Shown here one piece after another: positions 63,222-64,000 of a stretch of 64,000 nucleotides of DNA. Numbering within the stretch: position 1 is the stretch's first letter; every line of letters begins with the position of its first letter. Below the pieces are notes generated by a model that did not search any database, was not told the DNA's origin, and was given only the letters and a program-made list of their open reading frames with translations. Position numbers and translations under genes: made by a program. The stretch comes from Maribacter polysaccharolyticus (GTDB lineage: Bacteria > Bacteroidota > Bacteroidia > Flavobacteriales > Flavobacteriaceae), in the NCBI RefSeq assembly GCF_028882255.1, contig NZ_JARBUY010000001.1:772244-836243 (forward strand), in the 5' to 3' direction.

Positions 63222-63833
63222 ATGGAAACGGCATCTTACAACAAAAAAGACCTTATCTTGGAAAAGGCTACCACCATGTTCACCAAGTATGGTATTCATA
63301 GCCTATCAATGGATGATATTGCCAATGAATGTGGCGTTTCCAAAAGAACGATTTACAAATTCTATCAGAACAAAGCCGACCTAATAGATAAAATAATCGG
63401 AGTGAAAATCGCCAATTTTAAGCGAGAAATTACAGCTATTACAGCAGCGTCGGAAAATGCCGTTGTGGAACTACCTCATTTTTTTGAATACTACAAACTA
63501 GCGATATCCTCTTATTCACCTACGCTCATTAGGGAAATCAAACGCTATAACCTAAAAATATCCTTGGGGTTTTCCAGAATCGACAGCGAGGTGATATTGC
63601 CCTTTGTTTTTAAAAATATTGAAAGAGGACAGCATGAAGGTCTTTATAAAGAAACATTGGATCGGGAAGAACTTAGTGAATCCATTTTGAACATGTTGAA
63701 CTATATTTTTACCGATGATTCAGTCACTGATATTGAAAATGTTCATAGGACCTTGGATTTTTTCGGGAAACTATTGATGCACCGTCTGGTAACGGTCAAA
63801 GGATTGGATTTGTTAAATGCTCAGAACTTGTAG
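63222..63833 (+). CDS. TetR/AcrR-family transcriptional regulator
   Basis: This 203-residue regulator has an N-terminal helix-turn-helix (SMDDIANECGVSKRTIYKFYQNKADLI, about residues 27-53) and a divergent ligand-binding helical domain. It begins 6 bp after the permease/TolC stop, as the last gene of the efflux operon. It likely represses the operon, possibly through the ATTGAAA/TTTCAAT palindrome. Confidence 0.93.
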   Translation: METASYNKKDLILEKATTMFTKYGIHSLSMDDIANECGVSKRTIYKFYQNKADLIDKIIGVKIANFKREITAITAASENAVVELPHFFEYYKLAISSYSPTLIREIKRYNLKISLGFSRIDSEVILPFVFKNIERGQHEGLYKETLDREELSESILNMLNYIFTDDSVTDIENVHRTLDFFGKLLMHRLVTVKGLDLLNAQNL

Positions 63834-63883
63834 AACATCTTGAAGACTTGATAATATCATCATCCATAACCCTATTGCAGCAA

Positions 63884-63916
63884 AAACCCTTTGTATTCCA
63901 ATCCTACAAGGGGTTT
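63884..63916 (+). terminator. Rho-independent terminator after the efflux operon
   Basis: AAACCCTTTGTA (63884-63895) and TACAAGGGGTTT (63905-63916) pair with one wobble around a 9-nt loop and are followed by GTTTTTTA. Confidence 0.8.
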
Positions 63917-64000
63917 GTTTTTTATGGCCCTGTCCTGTCGGTCGAAGTGGCCAACATTCCGATTTTTAATATGGAAATAAGACTGATTAGGTCTCGACTG

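Noticed and set aside
1..64000. CRISPR arrays, insertion sequences, integrases, tRNA or rRNA genes
   Set aside because: I found no regularly spaced repeats, transposase or integrase motifs, or recognisable RNA genes by reading.

Overview
The window looks like chromosomal DNA of a marine member of the Flavobacteriaceae (Bacteroidota). The evidence is SusC/SusD pairs with multi-gene polysaccharide utilisation, a hybrid two-component regulator, carboxypeptidase-like N-termini on TonB-dependent receptors, lipoproteins with short lipoboxes, TAnnTTTG-type -7 promoter elements, and several sulfatases in one locus. I see no rRNA, tRNA, insertion sequence, phage gene or CRISPR array.

Region 1 (1-18.8 kb) is a respiratory and stress cluster built around sulfur, nitric oxide and copper. 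It holds a partial sulfide:quinone oxidoreductase-like flavoprotein, cytochrome bd oxidase (cydAB), a DUF438/PAS hemerythrin-like protein with a RIC/ScdA iron-sulfur repair protein, and a copper-type TonB receptor (OprC/NosA-like) with a small Cys-rich partner. It continues with a FadL-type porin, a sulfite dehydrogenase pair (SorA-like molybdoenzyme plus c-type cytochrome), a fatty acid hydroxylase, an alpha-carbonic anhydrase, a rhodanese/HMA/DUF3365-cytochrome operon, a Crp/Fnr regulator, a class V aminotransferase and an unknown polytopic membrane protein. Six palindromes of the form TGTAAC-N4-GTTACA lie upstream of the SQR-like gene, cydA, fadL/sorA (two), a 21-codon small ORF ahead of the rhodanese, and the unknown membrane protein. 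Five of them sit a near-constant 21-22 nt from a -7-like element. This suggests one activated regulon controlled by the local Crp/Fnr protein.

Region 2 (18.8-29.5 kb) is miscellaneous: a secreted sugar isomerase-like TIM barrel, a DMT transporter, a Vat-type acetyltransferase, an NmrA-like protein, a secreted serine hydrolase, a DUF4386 protein, an outer-membrane barrel, a TPR-AraC regulator, and an ECF sigma factor with an overlapping membrane partner.

Region 3 (29.6-56.5 kb) is a polysaccharide utilisation locus of about 22 kb on the minus strand. In transcription order it encodes GH88, SusC, SusD, sulfatase, agarase-like GH-A enzyme, GH43-like propeller, sulfatase, heparinase II/III-like lyase candidate, SGNH acetylesterase, sulfatase, parallel beta-helix protein, GH2, SDR (UxuB-like) and mannonate dehydratase (UxuA). 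A hybrid two-component regulator is transcribed divergently. The gene set points to a sulfated, uronic-acid-containing, possibly acetylated glycan. Lyase plus GH88 would give unsaturated uronate, while GH2 plus UxuA/SDR suggests that saturated D-glucuronate is also released. The exact polymer cannot be read from sequence.

Region 4 (56.7-64 kb) is an efflux operon: AraC regulator, RND adaptor, a single polypeptide fusing the RND permease to a TolC-type outer membrane factor through an internal signal-peptide-like segment, and a TetR repressor. A TetR-like palindrome lies at the adaptor promoter.
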